A stretch of 58,899 bases of DNA from Lentimicrobiaceae bacterium. Lineage in GTDB: Bacteria > Bacteroidota > Bacteroidia > Bacteroidales > F082. The stretch's first letter is position 1. Each line of letters starts with the position of its first letter. The stretch covers positions 1-58,899 of the forward strand of contig JAISHW010000062.1 in the NCBI GenBank assembly GCA_031262365.1, written 5' to 3'. The notes below the pieces were generated by a model. It was not told where the DNA came from, did no database searches, and worked only from the letters and a program-made list of their open reading frames with translations. The translations under genes were made by a program, and so were the position numbers. Below, in pieces: positions 27,446 through 37,249 of the stretch.

Positions 27446-28556
27446 ATTTCCGCTTCTTATTTGTAGTATTATGAAAATCAATGATTTGACCACTTTTTGT
27501 GTTAAAAATGAGTGTGGTGTTTGTGTCTATTGGGACAAGCGATAATGCGCCTAATTGACTTATTAAAACCTTCTCGTTAACCAACGTTTTGTCTTTCATC
27601 GTTACTTTTACTTGTGCGTAATCGGGTGTACGATAGAATAATTTGTTGTTGTATTTTGTCGTTTCGACAGCCGAACTGCTGGGGAGGTTTATATTTGCCG
27701 TATTATTTTGAGGCACAACACGAATTGCAATAGCATATCCACTCCTACTTTCAATACCAACAATACCGGTCGCATCAGAATATTTTGCGAAAACAGCACT
27801 TAAATTATCATGATTCGGTACAAAATAGACAGTTTGTGTAACGATTTTTGTTGTTTCTTTTCCTAAAAACAAACTTAAATATTCCGTCTCTAACTGTCGT
27901 AATTGCTCATTCATATAAGCCATTGCCTCTCCATAATTAATTTCTTGATAACCAGAAAGTAATTTTATTCTACTTTCACGAATGGTTTCAATGAATTTTG
28001 CGGCTTCTTGCGCTTTTTGTTCGGTATTTCGGTTCGAAAAAGCCGTCTCAAAAATACCAAGAGTGTTTTCTTTTTCCAATAAAGCGTTTTGTATCGAATT
28101 TATTCTGTCGAAAACGTCTTTTTCAAAAGATTGTGAGTCGTTTGCGTGATCCGTTTCCGTTACTTTCCCTGCCGAAAGAATGACACCGTCATTTTGTAAA
28201 TTGAAAGCGAACGGCATTTTTGCATCGCAAGCAACAAAAAACACGGCATCAGGATCGGCTTCGGCTTCTACCGTCATTACAACATCTAAAAGCTCGTAAG
28301 CCACAGCATCAACATCAATATAGTTTTTTACACCCAATAAGAACTGTGCATACTCGGCATAAGGTCCTTTTTGTTGATTTTTTTCGGCTAAAATAAAATC
28401 AAAACGCAATACATTACGCGGCAAAGCATAATAGATTCCATCGGCCTGCCCTATGTTTGTTATTTTTGAATGTGTTGTAACATATTGAGCTTGAATATTT
28501 AATGCCGCAAATGATGTTATTAAAAACATTAAAATGAAAATATAATTCTTTTTCAT
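27438..28556 (-). CDS. DUF4831 family secreted protein
   Basis: 372 residues from the ATG at 28556, giving MKKNYIFILMFLITSF and a signal peptide ending near NIQAQ. A nine-codon upstream extension is rejected since it puts the hydrophobic signal late. The core follows the Bacteroidetes DUF4831 pattern: YYALPRNVLRFD (about 42-53), DAVAYELLDVVMTVEAEADPDAVF and GYQEINYGEAMAYMNEQL. Secreted, function unknown. Its last codons overlap the kdsA stop. The upstream TACTTTG lacks one base of the -7 consensus, so the promoter is unclear. Confidence 0.82.
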   Translation of the reverse strand: MKKNYIFILMFLITSFAALNIQAQYVTTHSKITNIGQADGIYYALPRNVLRFDFILAEKNQQKGPYAEYAQFLLGVKNYIDVDAVAYELLDVVMTVEAEADPDAVFFVACDAKMPFAFNLQNDGVILSAGKVTETDHANDSQSFEKDVFDRINSIQNALLEKENTLGIFETAFSNRNTEQKAQEAAKFIETIRESRIKLLSGYQEINYGEAMAYMNEQLRQLETEYLSLFLGKETTKIVTQTVYFVPNHDNLSAVFAKYSDATGIVGIESRSGYAIAIRVVPQNNTANINLPSSSAVETTKYNNKLFYRTPDYAQVKVTMKDKTLVNEKVLISQLGALSLVPIDTNTTLIFNTKSGQIIDFHNTTNKKRKFN

Positions 28557-28615
28557 ACGAATCGTTTTTTGTTCAAAGTACAAAAGAAACGTGATTTTGT
28601 TTTATAAATTGTCAA

Positions 28616-30085
28616 TTAGTTTTCTATCGTTACTGCTTTTTTCTGAAATAAGCTAATCAAAAACAATCCAATAAATGTAATTAATCCATTGACTATCAAT
28701 ATTTCAAATCCAAATTTATACCCGTTGAAAAGCATTTCGGAATTGGCATCAATCAGATAACTTAATAAAGGCGAAATCAAACAAACAATCGGTACTAATT
28801 TGTCGCGAAGACCGCGTTTTGTAAATAAGCCATAAGCAAATAAGCCCAAAAGCGGTCCGTAAGTGTAACCGGCAATCGTGAAAAGTTTTTTAATGACCGC
28901 TTCATTGTTGATTTCGCGAAACAAAATGATCAGAAACAAAATGGTTAACGAAACAAAAAAGTTGACAATATAGCGTGTTTTCACGGTGTTTTTTCTTTTT
29001 TGTTCTTCTTTTTCAAATCCTAAGAAATCAACACAAACCGAAGTTGTTAAGGCAGTGATAGCACTATCGGCACTCGAATAAGCAGATGCAATTAATCCGA
29101 TAAAGAAAACCAATCCGGCTATCGTACCAAAATGATTAATAGCCAATTCGGGAAAAATATTGTCAGACATTTCCGGAAGCGAGATATTGAATTTTGCTGC
29201 GTAAATTAACAATGTAGCACCTAAAAATAAAAAAATGAAATTGACAGGAATAAACAAAAAACTTAAAACAGTCATGTTTTTCTGCGCATCTTTCAGGCTT
29301 TTACAACTCAGATTTTTTTGCATCATATCCTGATCCAATCCCGTCATTACAATGGTGATAAACATACCACTTAAAAATTGTTTGATGTAAAAAGTATCGC
29401 TGCGCCAATCAATATCAACGATTTTTGCATAACTGCTATCTTTTACCTGCTGAATCATTTCTGGCAGATTGACATCCATGTGTTTCAGTACAATAAAAAT
29501 GGTAATAATTAGCGAAGCCAACATAAAAGTCGTTTGTAACGTGTCGGTCCAAACAATGGTTTTGATTCCGCCTTTGTACGTATAAACGGTAATTAACAAC
29601 AAAAATAAACATGTTGTAAACCAGAAAGGTACTCCAAAATGATCGAAAATAAAAATCTGCAACACATTGATTACAAGATACATCCGAAATGATGCGCCAA
29701 TCATTCGAGAAAGCAAAAAATAGAACGATCCGGTTTTATATGAAAAATTTCCAAAACGTTTTTCGAGATATGTATAAATCGATGTCAGTTTTAAACGGTA
29801 ATAAAGAGGCAATAGAATTAATGTAATGGTTGCATAACCAAGTAGATAGCCAAACACGACCATCATATAAGTAAACTGTGAGGCACCAACATATCCTGGA
29901 ACAGAAATAAATGTAACTCCCGAAAGCGATGTGCCTAACATACCATAAGCAACTAAAAGCCAAGGTGATTTCCTATTTCCAAGAAAATAACTTTCGTTGT
30001 TCGTTCTGCGCGATGTAATGTATGAAACGATAAAAATGAGTGCTGTATAGCCTAAAAAAACAAGTAGAATATGCTGTGGTTTCAC
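28616..30085 (-). CDS. Sodium:solute symporter (SSS family)
   Basis: 489 residues, about 13 transmembrane helices, the LeuT-like SSS fold. FLGNRKSPWLLVAYGMLGTSLSG (34-56) holds the TM1-2 signature, and GLIASAYSSADSAITALTTS (about 325-344) carries the serine-rich Na2 region of TM8. It starts at a GTG (30085) with AGAGGATAAG, a purine-rich ribosome site, 7-8 bases upstream, inside the end of gmhB; the gene gap is 6 bases. It is the last gene of gmhA-gmhB-symporter. The solute (sugar, amino acid, sialate or other) cannot be told. Confidence 0.88.
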   Translation of the reverse strand: MKPQHILLVFLGYTALIFIVSYITSRRTNNESYFLGNRKSPWLLVAYGMLGTSLSGVTFISVPGYVGASQFTYMMVVFGYLLGYATITLILLPLYYRLKLTSIYTYLEKRFGNFSYKTGSFYFLLSRMIGASFRMYLVINVLQIFIFDHFGVPFWFTTCLFLLLITVYTYKGGIKTIVWTDTLQTTFMLASLIITIFIVLKHMDVNLPEMIQQVKDSSYAKIVDIDWRSDTFYIKQFLSGMFITIVMTGLDQDMMQKNLSCKSLKDAQKNMTVLSFLFIPVNFIFLFLGATLLIYAAKFNISLPEMSDNIFPELAINHFGTIAGLVFFIGLIASAYSSADSAITALTTSVCVDFLGFEKEEQKRKNTVKTRYIVNFFVSLTILFLIILFREINNEAVIKKLFTIAGYTYGPLLGLFAYGLFTKRGLRDKLVPIVCLISPLLSYLIDANSEMLFNGYKFGFEILIVNGLITFIGLFLISLFQKKAVTIEN

Positions 30086-30091
30086 AATATC

Positions 30092-30640
30092 TTATCCTCT
30101 ATTTTTGAGTATTTTAGCAAATTCGGATAGACTATTACAGTTCAAATCCGCCTTTAAATTTATTTGTTCGTTGCCTATCAAAACGGTCTTCATTCCGGTT
30201 TTTTTTCCAAAAAGAATATCTGATTCGGTATCTCCTACCATAATCGATTTCGAAAAATCAATTTCCGGATACATTTCTTTTGCCATGAAAGCCATTGTTG
30301 GTGCCGGTTTTCGGTAGTTATCCGGTTCCGTTGCCAATTGTGGGCAAATAAAAATGGTATCAATATGTCCGTTTTCTTTTTCTATTTCCGAAAGCATGTA
30401 TTGATGCACGGAATCAAGCTGTTTGGAGGTCATTATTCCTTTTCCGATGCCTTGCTGATTGCTGACGATAATGATGCGATTGAAAATTTGATTAAAAAAA
30501 TGAATCGATTCCAATGCGCCCGGTAAAAAGTTAAATTCTGTTGCTGATTTTACATAATCATCTGATAATCGCTCGTTTATCACACCGTCTCTGTCAAGAA
30601 ACAACGTCCAAGTGTGTGAAACGAAACGAATCCAATCCAT
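30092..30640 (-). CDS. gmhB: HAD-family D-glycero-D-manno-heptose 1,7-bisphosphate phosphatase (GmhB-like)
   Basis: 182 residues of the HAD histidinol-phosphatase/GmhB group. Nucleophile motif FLDRDGVIN (14-22), motif II VSNQQGIGKG (about 58-67), motif III RKPAPTM and motif IV MVGDTESDI (about 137-145). It would remove the C1 phosphate in heptose precursor synthesis. The zinc loop is degenerate: where E. coli GmhB has CxH...CxC, this protein keeps one Cys (CPQ) and lacks His and both later Cys. It lies 4 bases after gmhA, which supports the pathway. Another HAD role is possible. Confidence 0.85.
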   Translation of the reverse strand: MDWIRFVSHTWTLFLDRDGVINERLSDDYVKSATEFNFLPGALESIHFFNQIFNRIIIVSNQQGIGKGIMTSKQLDSVHQYMLSEIEKENGHIDTIFICPQLATEPDNYRKPAPTMAFMAKEMYPEIDFSKSIMVGDTESDILFGKKTGMKTVLIGNEQINLKADLNCNSLSEFAKILKNRG

Positions 30641-30644
30641 GATG

Positions 30645-31220
30645 TTATTCTTTTGGAAAAATACGCGATTCGATCATTTCGCATAAAATATGACCAATCA
30701 TGATGTGCGATTCTTGAATGTAAGCCGTTATCGTGCTCGGAACTTGAATAAGAATATCGCAGATTTCAGCTAGTTTTCCGCCTCCTTTGCCTGTCATTGC
30801 AACAACGTACATTGCTTGTTTTTTCGCCTGTTTTGCTGCTTTGATAATGTTTTCCGAATTTCCCGAAGTCGAAAGTGCAATCAGTATGTCTTTTGGCTTA
30901 CCGCAAGCTTCAACCATTCGGCTATAAACGACATCAAATCCGTAATCGTTTGCTACGGCTGTCATATAGCTGCTGTTTACGTGCAATGCTTCGGCGTATA
31001 AAGGCGGACGATCGTAACGAAACCGTCCGGATAATTCAGCAGCAATATGTTGCGCATCTGCGGCACTTCCGCCATTACCGCATAACAAAACTTTTCCATT
31101 ATTTGTAAGTGTTTCGATGCAATAATCGGCAGTTTGACGAATGGATTCTTTAAAACTCTCATCGTTAAGAAGTTGCTGTTTGATCGAAATAGATTGTGCA
31201 ATATGATTTTCGATTGACAT
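30645..31220 (-). CDS. gmhA: Phosphoheptose isomerase
   Basis: 191 residues, one SIS domain. CGNGGSAADAQHIAAELSGRF (49-69), LSTSGNSENI (about 115-124) and ITAYIQESHIMIGHILCE (about 167-184) hold the active-site Glu and His. It turns sedoheptulose 7-phosphate into D-glycero-D-manno-heptose 7-phosphate, the first step to the heptose of lipopolysaccharide. ATG at 31220 is chosen over the adjacent GTG at 31223. It leads gmhA-gmhB-symporter; no hldE homologue is in the window. Confidence 0.93.
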   Translation of the reverse strand: MSIENHIAQSISIKQQLLNDESFKESIRQTADYCIETLTNNGKVLLCGNGGSAADAQHIAAELSGRFRYDRPPLYAEALHVNSSYMTAVANDYGFDVVYSRMVEACGKPKDILIALSTSGNSENIIKAAKQAKKQAMYVVAMTGKGGGKLAEICDILIQVPSTITAYIQESHIMIGHILCEMIESRIFPKE

Positions 31221-31237
31221 CACGAAATCGTTTTCAG

Positions 31238-31245
31238 CAAAAATA
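31238..31245 (-). promoter_or_regulatory. -7 element of gmhA unit
   Basis: Minus-strand TATTTTTG matches TAnnTTTG; a leader of about 11 nt is predicted. Confidence 0.5.
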
Positions 31246-31297
31246 CAAAATCAATTTGGCATGACGACAGAAACTTCACACGAGAAAAGCGATGAGT

Positions 31298-32914
31298 TTA
31301 GTTTTCAGGTTCAATTTTTACCTTTCTCAAATCGAGCAAATTAGTAGGATTCGTTTTGAAGTTCTGTACTCGTTGGTTTACAAAGCGTAGTATTTCGTCA
31401 TAAAACAGAATAACAACCGGAGCTTCCGACATAAGAATACTGTCCATTTGGCGATAAATCAAGAAACGCTCATTATCATCCGACAAAGTCATTGATTTTT
31501 CGTACAGCACATCGAATTCCGTATTTGAAAAATGTGTATAATTTGGTCCGTAAGGACTTTTGTTAGGCGAATAGAACAATGATAAATAATTTTCAGGATC
31601 GGGATAATCAGCAACCCAAGAAGCTCTAAAAAACGGCAAACTTCCTATTGCCCGCATTTGGCGCATCGTTGCAGAGGGCATCACTTCAACCGATACATTC
31701 AATCCAAGTGCAGATAGTTGCGCTTGTACGTATTTTCCTAAATCGACATATTCGGCTGTTGTCGACAAACTTAATCTCGTGCCTGAAAGTTGATTTTCTT
31801 GAATTAATTTAATTGCAAGTTCAGGTTTAAATGAATAACCATAATTTGCTGTTTTAAAATCTTTTAACATTGATATAGGAATCATTCCTGCATGTCCCGG
31901 AATTCCAATTCCGTTTCGTAAAAAACGAATCATTTTTTCACGGTCAATCGCATAATTCACAGCTTTGCGAAGTGCTAGATACTGTTTTTTGTTCAGGTTA
32001 GCGTATTCGGGAACATAAAAGCCGATGTATTCTGTGTTAAAAAATGGTTCGCGAAATAACTGAATGCGGTTTTCATATTTTTTTCGCAACGTTCCATCGA
32101 AAGTCAACAATTCATCTTTATAACGTGCATCTATTCCCGACATAAAATCGAAATTTCCTTTAATAAACTCCATGAAAGCAATTTGTTTGTCAATCAGGAA
32201 GCTAATCGAAACAGCGTCAATATGAGGGAGTTGCTCGTTGTTTTCTTTTTCGAAATAATTCGGATTTTTACGTAAAACCATACGCACGCCTTCTTTCCAA
32301 TACGTAAATACAAAGGGACCTGTGCCTACCGGATTGTTTCGAAAATTGTCGCCATAAAAACTTACGGCTTCATGCGGAACTATCGAAGCATACGTCATTG
32401 AGAGCATGCCTAAAAAAGGCGGAAAAGGTTTTTCTAATTCAACTTGAAAAACAGTGTCGTTCAATGCTTTGAAAGCATATCCCGTTGAATCTTTTTTTAC
32501 GGAAGAAAAAATCCAACTTCCCGGTGCGTTCAGTTTCGGATCGACCAACCGATTGAAAGAATACACGACATCATCAGCTACAACAAGACGTGTTGAGTCA
32601 ATAAACACCTGATTTTTATGAAAAAAAACATCGTTACGTAAATAGAAAGTATAAGTAGTTCCATCTTCACTTATTTCCCAACTTTTAGCAATAGCAGGAA
32701 TGATTTCCATTTGTTCGTCCAACGAAACTAAACTGTTGTACAATTGATTTGCGATCCAAATATGTGGCAAATCTTTTGCAAATGCCGGATCGGTAGTCAA
32801 AACACCGGCAGATTCGTTGTAACGGAAAATAGCCAAATTTTCATCGTTATCGGCTTTCTTTTCGCAAGAAATGCAAAACAGTATTAAAATAAACAGAACA
32901 ATAGAGTTTTTCAC
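31298..32914 (-). CDS. Peptide-type ABC transporter substrate-binding lipoprotein
   Basis: 538 residues from the GTG at 32914. An upstream TTG (32935) falls inside the -7 element and is rejected. The GTG start gives MKNSIVLFILILFCISCEKK, a lipoprotein signal with lipobox CISC. The rest is an SBP_bac_5 (DppA/OppA) fold: LYNSLVSLDEQMEIIPAIAKSWEIS (about 42-66) and YTFYLRNDVFFH, then GTGPFVFTYW (about 190-199). It would bind oligopeptides or similar solutes outside the inner membrane. No permease or ATPase genes adjoin, so it is an orphan. Substrate unknown. Confidence 0.88.
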   Translation of the reverse strand: MKNSIVLFILILFCISCEKKADNDENLAIFRYNESAGVLTTDPAFAKDLPHIWIANQLYNSLVSLDEQMEIIPAIAKSWEISEDGTTYTFYLRNDVFFHKNQVFIDSTRLVVADDVVYSFNRLVDPKLNAPGSWIFSSVKKDSTGYAFKALNDTVFQVELEKPFPPFLGMLSMTYASIVPHEAVSFYGDNFRNNPVGTGPFVFTYWKEGVRMVLRKNPNYFEKENNEQLPHIDAVSISFLIDKQIAFMEFIKGNFDFMSGIDARYKDELLTFDGTLRKKYENRIQLFREPFFNTEYIGFYVPEYANLNKKQYLALRKAVNYAIDREKMIRFLRNGIGIPGHAGMIPISMLKDFKTANYGYSFKPELAIKLIQENQLSGTRLSLSTTAEYVDLGKYVQAQLSALGLNVSVEVMPSATMRQMRAIGSLPFFRASWVADYPDPENYLSLFYSPNKSPYGPNYTHFSNTEFDVLYEKSMTLSDDNERFLIYRQMDSILMSEAPVVILFYDEILRFVNQRVQNFKTNPTNLLDLRKVKIEPEN

Positions 32915-32932
32915 GCGATTTGTTTTTCGAAA

Positions 32933-32940
32933 CAAATATA
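32933..32940 (-). promoter_or_regulatory. -7 element of substrate-binding protein gene
   Basis: Minus-strand TATATTTG matches TAnnTTTG and overlaps the rejected upstream TTG start; a leader of about 12 nt is predicted. Confidence 0.55.
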
Positions 32941-32953
32941 CTTATTCCTGGAT

Positions 32954-32982
32954 AAAAAAAGCGCACTTTTGGCAAAGTGCGC
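32954..32982 (-). terminator. Terminator after lon
   Basis: Perfect 9-bp GC-rich stem GCGCACTTT/AAAGTGCGC (32961-32969 and 32974-32982), loop of 4, then seven T on the minus strand. Confidence 0.85.
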
Positions 32983-33004
32983 TCTATTTTTCAAGTTAAA
33001 ACAT

Positions 33005-35518
33005 TTAATTTTTCGTGTAATTTTCTTTCGGGATTTCGAAATCAATTGCCGTGCTCACTTTTTCTTTTTCCAACACAAAATCGACCACATCAATCATGTG
33101 TTCAAAGAAATGGAAATTAACTCCTTTGATGTACGCTTCGCTAATTTCGTCAAAATCGCGCTTGTTTGCCGACGACAGCATGATATCCGTAACATTGCTT
33201 CGTTTTGCGGCAAGAATTTTTTCTTTGATGCCACCAACGGGAAGTAATTTTCCTCGCAAGGTAATTTCGCCTGTCATTGCAATGCGCGGTTTTACTTTTC
33301 GTTGTGTAAATACTGATATTAAAGCAGTTAACATCGTTATTCCTGCCGAAGGTCCATCTTTTGGCGTTGCGCCTTCGGGCACATGAATATGCACATTCCA
33401 ATGTGAAAATATGTCGGGATTGATAGCGAAATTCGACGCATGAGCTTTCAGAAATTCGTATGCAATAGTCGCTGATTCTTTCATTACATCGCCTAAATTT
33501 CCGGTCAGTTTCAGCTCTCCTTTTCCTTTACTCAAACTTACTTCAATAAATAAAATTTCGCCTCCGATTGGTGTCCAAGCAAGCCCCGTTACAACACCCG
33601 GAACATCTGGAATGACATCTTCTTCGCGTTGGTAATTACCAATTCCTAAAATCTTTTTCAAGTCTTTCGACTCGATTTTTTTGTTGTAAGTTTCTCCGGA
33701 AGCTATCAGACGAACTCGATTTCGAATCAAACGTGCGATTTGACGTTCAAGCATACGCACGCCGGCTTCGCGTGTGTAAGAAGTAATTATTTCTTGAATA
33801 ATTTTATCCGAGAAAAGTACGTCTTTCGGCTTCAGTCCGTGTTCGCTTATTTGTTTTGGAATTAAATGATGTTTGGCTATTTCTATTTTTTCTTCCACTA
33901 AATAGCTGTTCAAATCGATAACTTCCATTCGGTCTCTCAATGCCGGATGAATTGTACTCATTGTGTTTGCCGTAGCAATGAACAGAATTTTCGACAAGTC
34001 GTAATCCATTTCAAGAAAGTTGTCGTAAAAAGCGTTGTTTTGTTCCGGATCCAATATTTCCAACAAAGCTGCTTGTGGATCGCCGCTGATGTTGTGACCG
34101 CTCACTTTGTCGATCTCATCTAAAACAAACACCGGATTCGACGATTGTACTTTGCGCAAATTTTGAATAATGCGCCCCGGCATGGCACCTATATAGGTTT
34201 TTCGGTGTCCACGAAGTTCCGATTCGTCGCGGAGACCGCCAAGAGACATGCGAATATATTTTCGATTTAATGCGTGCGCAATTGATTTTCCCAAAGACGT
34301 TTTTCCGACTCCCGGAGGACCAACCAAGCACAAAATAGGTGCTTTCATGTCTTTTTTTATTTTCAACACCGAAAGATGTTCTAAAATACGATCTTTTACT
34401 TTTTCAAGTCCAAAATGGTCTTTGTCAAGGACTTTCTGTGCGTTTTTGATGTTGAAATTATCTTTTGTAAATGCGTTCCACGGCAAATCGACTAAATATT
34501 CGAGATAGTTGTGTTGTATGGCATAATCGGCTGCTTGTGGGTTCATGCGTTGAAATTTGTTCAATTCACGCTCGAACACTTGTGCCACCTGATCGTTCCA
34601 TTTTTTCTTTGCAGCTTTTTCGCGCAACTCTTTAATATCGATTTCGTTTGGTGTGCCACCAAGTTCTTCTTGAATTGTTTTCAGTTGCTGATTCAACAAA
34701 AAATTGCGTTGTTGTTGCTCAATATCGCTTTTTACTTTGCTGTGTATCTGATTTTTAAGATCAAGCATTTGAAGTTCGTGTGTCAAAATTGCATGCAATT
34801 TTAAAGCACGTTTTTTAACGCCCATTGTTTCGAGCAATTCTTGTTTTTCTTCAAGCGATCCAAGCTCTAATCCGGAAAGTGTCAGCCCTATGAGAATGTC
34901 TACATCTTTTGCGTTTTTAATTGGAAAAGCTGCGTCTTTTGATAAATGAGGCGATTTATCGACAATTTGTTTTGCCGTTTCTTTAAGAAGATCAAGCAAT
35001 GCGTTCATGTCTTTATCTTCGCTTTCAGAAGTTTCTCTTTCAAAAAGTTGCACTTTTGCTTTAAAATAGGGTTCTGTTTGCGTAAACTTGAGCAATTCAA
35101 AACGCATACGTCCCTGAATAATAATGGTTGTGTTTCCGCCTGGCATTTCTAATGCCTTGAGTATGACGGCTATTGTTCCTACTTTGTAGAGATCATCGAA
35201 ACCAGGGTCTTCGACCGTAGGATCAATTTGAGAAACGACACCAATAAAATTGTTTTTTTTATAAGCGTCGTTGATTAGTTTCAACGATTTGCTTCGTCCG
35301 ACTGTGATCGGAATAATCATTCCGGGAAATAATATTGAGTCACGAACGGTTAAAATAGGAAGTTCTTCCGGTAATTCTTCAGCTGAAACAAATAAATTAG
35401 CATCTGGTGAGCCTATCGGAATGTATTCGCTTTCTGAATCCAATATTTCGATGAAAGTATTTTTTCGTTTACCTTTATAATCAAACATATATGTTTTTCT
35501 CCCTTTCTTTTGAGACAT
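33005..35518 (-). CDS. lon: ATP-dependent Lon protease
   Basis: 837 residues, slightly longer than E. coli Lon (784). N-terminal substrate domain begins near LPILTVRDSILFPGMIIP (about 53-70), coiled-coil helices at about 220-310, AAA+ domain with Walker A GPPGVGKTSLGKS (about 392-404), and the C-terminal protease with Ser724 in PKDGPSAG and Lys767 in GGIKEK. It degrades damaged and regulatory proteins in the cytoplasm. The extra length is a charged N-terminal extension of about 50 residues (KKGRKTYMFDYKGKRKN start). No clear -7 box; a terminator follows. Confidence 0.95.
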   Translation of the reverse strand: MSQKKGRKTYMFDYKGKRKNTFIEILDSESEYIPIGSPDANLFVSAEELPEELPILTVRDSILFPGMIIPITVGRSKSLKLINDAYKKNNFIGVVSQIDPTVEDPGFDDLYKVGTIAVILKALEMPGGNTTIIIQGRMRFELLKFTQTEPYFKAKVQLFERETSESEDKDMNALLDLLKETAKQIVDKSPHLSKDAAFPIKNAKDVDILIGLTLSGLELGSLEEKQELLETMGVKKRALKLHAILTHELQMLDLKNQIHSKVKSDIEQQQRNFLLNQQLKTIQEELGGTPNEIDIKELREKAAKKKWNDQVAQVFERELNKFQRMNPQAADYAIQHNYLEYLVDLPWNAFTKDNFNIKNAQKVLDKDHFGLEKVKDRILEHLSVLKIKKDMKAPILCLVGPPGVGKTSLGKSIAHALNRKYIRMSLGGLRDESELRGHRKTYIGAMPGRIIQNLRKVQSSNPVFVLDEIDKVSGHNISGDPQAALLEILDPEQNNAFYDNFLEMDYDLSKILFIATANTMSTIHPALRDRMEVIDLNSYLVEEKIEIAKHHLIPKQISEHGLKPKDVLFSDKIIQEIITSYTREAGVRMLERQIARLIRNRVRLIASGETYNKKIESKDLKKILGIGNYQREEDVIPDVPGVVTGLAWTPIGGEILFIEVSLSKGKGELKLTGNLGDVMKESATIAYEFLKAHASNFAINPDIFSHWNVHIHVPEGATPKDGPSAGITMLTALISVFTQRKVKPRIAMTGEITLRGKLLPVGGIKEKILAAKRSNVTDIMLSSANKRDFDEISEAYIKGVNFHFFEHMIDVVDFVLEKEKVSTAIDFEIPKENYTKN

Positions 35519-35649
35519 TTTGTCACTACTATTAACACACTTATTAAAACAAATAAAAGTGGTTATTTATTCTATTCGACTGAATACCTTTGTTTTAAAC
35601 AATAATACCAGCAAATGACATCGAATTAAGTCAATTAATATGCCAATTA

Positions 35650-36834
35650 TTATAAATTGCGATTTGCGAATGTTTGTTCATATACGGCTTCTAAAATATT
35701 GCGATCTTGTTCCGAGAACTCGATATTTCTTCGTTTATAAACAGCTTGAGCGACTTTCAATGCTTTTTTTATATTGAATTCGATAAATCCCTTGGCTCCA
35801 CCCCATGAAAATGACGAAATAAAATTGCGCGGAAATCCCGATCCAAAAACATTAGCACTTACTCCGACAATTGTTCCTGTATTGAACATTGTATTAATGC
35901 CTGATTTTGAGTGATCTCCCATGATGAGTCCGCAAAACTGAAGTCCTGTCGGAACAAATGTTTCATCAGCATACGACCAAAGTTTTACTTCTTCGTAGTT
36001 GTTTTTCAAATTCGATGTATTCGTATCAGCACCCAAATTGCACCATTCACCTAAAACAGAATTTCCTAAAAAGCCATCATGAGCTTTGTTCGAGTAGCCA
36101 AAGATTACCGAATTACTCACTTCGCCTCCAACTTTCGAATAAGGTCCTATTGTTGTGCCTCCGTAGATTTTAGCGTCCATTTTCAGCACAGCATGTTCGC
36201 CTAACGCAAAAGGTCCACGAATTTTACAATCTTCCATTACTTCGGCATGAGCACCAATATATATTGGTCCTTCAGAAGCGTTTAGTATCGAAAATTCGAC
36301 TTTAGCACCTTCTTCGATGAAGATGTTTTCTTTGTTCAGACAGCGGTTTGTATCGGAAATCGGATGTGATTTTCTTCCGGTTGTCAACAAAACAAAATCG
36401 TCGTTAATTGCTTGAGCATTGTATTTGAAGATATCCCATGTATTGGCAATATAGATAAAATTGCTTGTTGTTTCGACAATTTCCGAATCTTTGCTTTCTT
36501 TGTCGAAACTTATCACGGAATCGCTGTCTAAGTAATCGGCAATTAAAATTTCGTCTTTAAAAAGTGCTTGTCCCGGTTTGAGTTCTTTTATCTGATCCAC
36601 TAACTCTTTAGTCGGACAAACACTTCCATTTATCAACATGTTTAATTCGGCTGTTGCAATAGGAAACTTTTTACTCAAATAATCTTCTGTCAAAAAAGAA
36701 GTTTTTGCACCAAGATATTGTTCCCATTTTTCGCGAATTGTTAGAATTCCTATGCGAATTTCGGCTGTCGGACGCGTAAAAGTCAACGGAAACAAATTGG
36801 TTCGGTTTGTATCATCAAAAAGAATGTAATTCAT
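35650..36834 (-). CDS. Alternate bacterial GlmU-like sugar nucleotidyltransferase/acyltransferase
   Basis: 394 residues. The N-terminus (MNYILFDDTNRTNLFPLTFTRPTAEIRIGILTIREKW) is the signature of the Bacteroidetes protein proposed as an alternate GlmU. A C-terminal left-handed beta-helix of hexapeptide repeats (about 175-340: SEGPIYIGAHAEVMEDC, GPYSKVGGE and so on) carries the acetyltransferase half. Proposed to make UDP-N-acetylglucosamine from glucosamine 1-phosphate for peptidoglycan and lipopolysaccharide. Function is inferred from family. It lies upstream of lon on the same strand with a 131-base gap in which I see no terminator. Confidence 0.8.
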   Translation of the reverse strand: MNYILFDDTNRTNLFPLTFTRPTAEIRIGILTIREKWEQYLGAKTSFLTEDYLSKKFPIATAELNMLINGSVCPTKELVDQIKELKPGQALFKDEILIADYLDSDSVISFDKESKDSEIVETTSNFIYIANTWDIFKYNAQAINDDFVLLTTGRKSHPISDTNRCLNKENIFIEEGAKVEFSILNASEGPIYIGAHAEVMEDCKIRGPFALGEHAVLKMDAKIYGGTTIGPYSKVGGEVSNSVIFGYSNKAHDGFLGNSVLGEWCNLGADTNTSNLKNNYEEVKLWSYADETFVPTGLQFCGLIMGDHSKSGINTMFNTGTIVGVSANVFGSGFPRNFISSFSWGGAKGFIEFNIKKALKVAQAVYKRRNIEFSEQDRNILEAVYEQTFANRNL

Positions 36835-36892
36835 AATAAAAAATTTAATGTTGTGGTGTTGTACACAAATTTCGCACCATATTTGATAGACA

Positions 36893-36930
36893 ATAAAAAA
36901 TCACCTTACCCCTATTAGGTAAGGTGATTT
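36893..36930 (-). terminator. Bidirectional terminator after rpmE
   Basis: Perfect 13-bp stem AAATCACCTTACC (36898-36910) with its complement (36918-36930), loop of 7, A run before and T run after, so it can stop both strands. Confidence 0.85.
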
Positions 36931-36960
36931 TTTTATAAAAACGTTCAATTTGTGTGAAAA

Positions 36961-37224
36961 TTATTTACGAGAATCGTAATGTTTTTGATATCTGTTTTTA
37001 AACTTATCTACACGACCTGCCGTATCAACAAGTTTCATCTTACCTGTGTAGAACGGATGCGATGTGTTCGAAATTTCCAATTTTACCAGTGGGTACTCTA
37101 CACCGTCTTCCCATACAATAGTTTCTTTCGTGTTGATTGTTGAACGTGAAATAAAACTATGTTCATTCGACATGTCTTTGAAAACTACAAGACGGTAATT
37201 CTTTGGATGAATATCTTTTTTCAT
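36961..37224 (-). CDS. rpmE2: 50S ribosomal protein L31 type B
   Basis: 87 residues. It starts [20 protein letters not shown] and lacks the CxxC zinc motif of type A, so it is the type B (zinc-free) form. The signature [24 protein letters not shown] (about 52-75) is conserved. Bacteroidetes often carry only this form. Single gene with its own promoter and bidirectional terminator. Confidence 0.95.
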   Translation of the reverse strand: MKKDIHPKNYRLVVFKDMSNEHSFISRSTINTKETIVWEDGVEYPLVKLEISNTSHPFYTGKMKLVDTAGRVDKFKNRYQKHYDSRK

Positions 37225-37249
37225 TGCTAAACTTAATTTTTTGAGGTTG

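Noticed and set aside
35587-35594. TACCTTTG on the plus strand between lon and the GlmU-like gene
   Set aside because: No plus-strand gene follows and no -33 element is seen; a chance match in AT-rich DNA is likelier than an antisense promoter.
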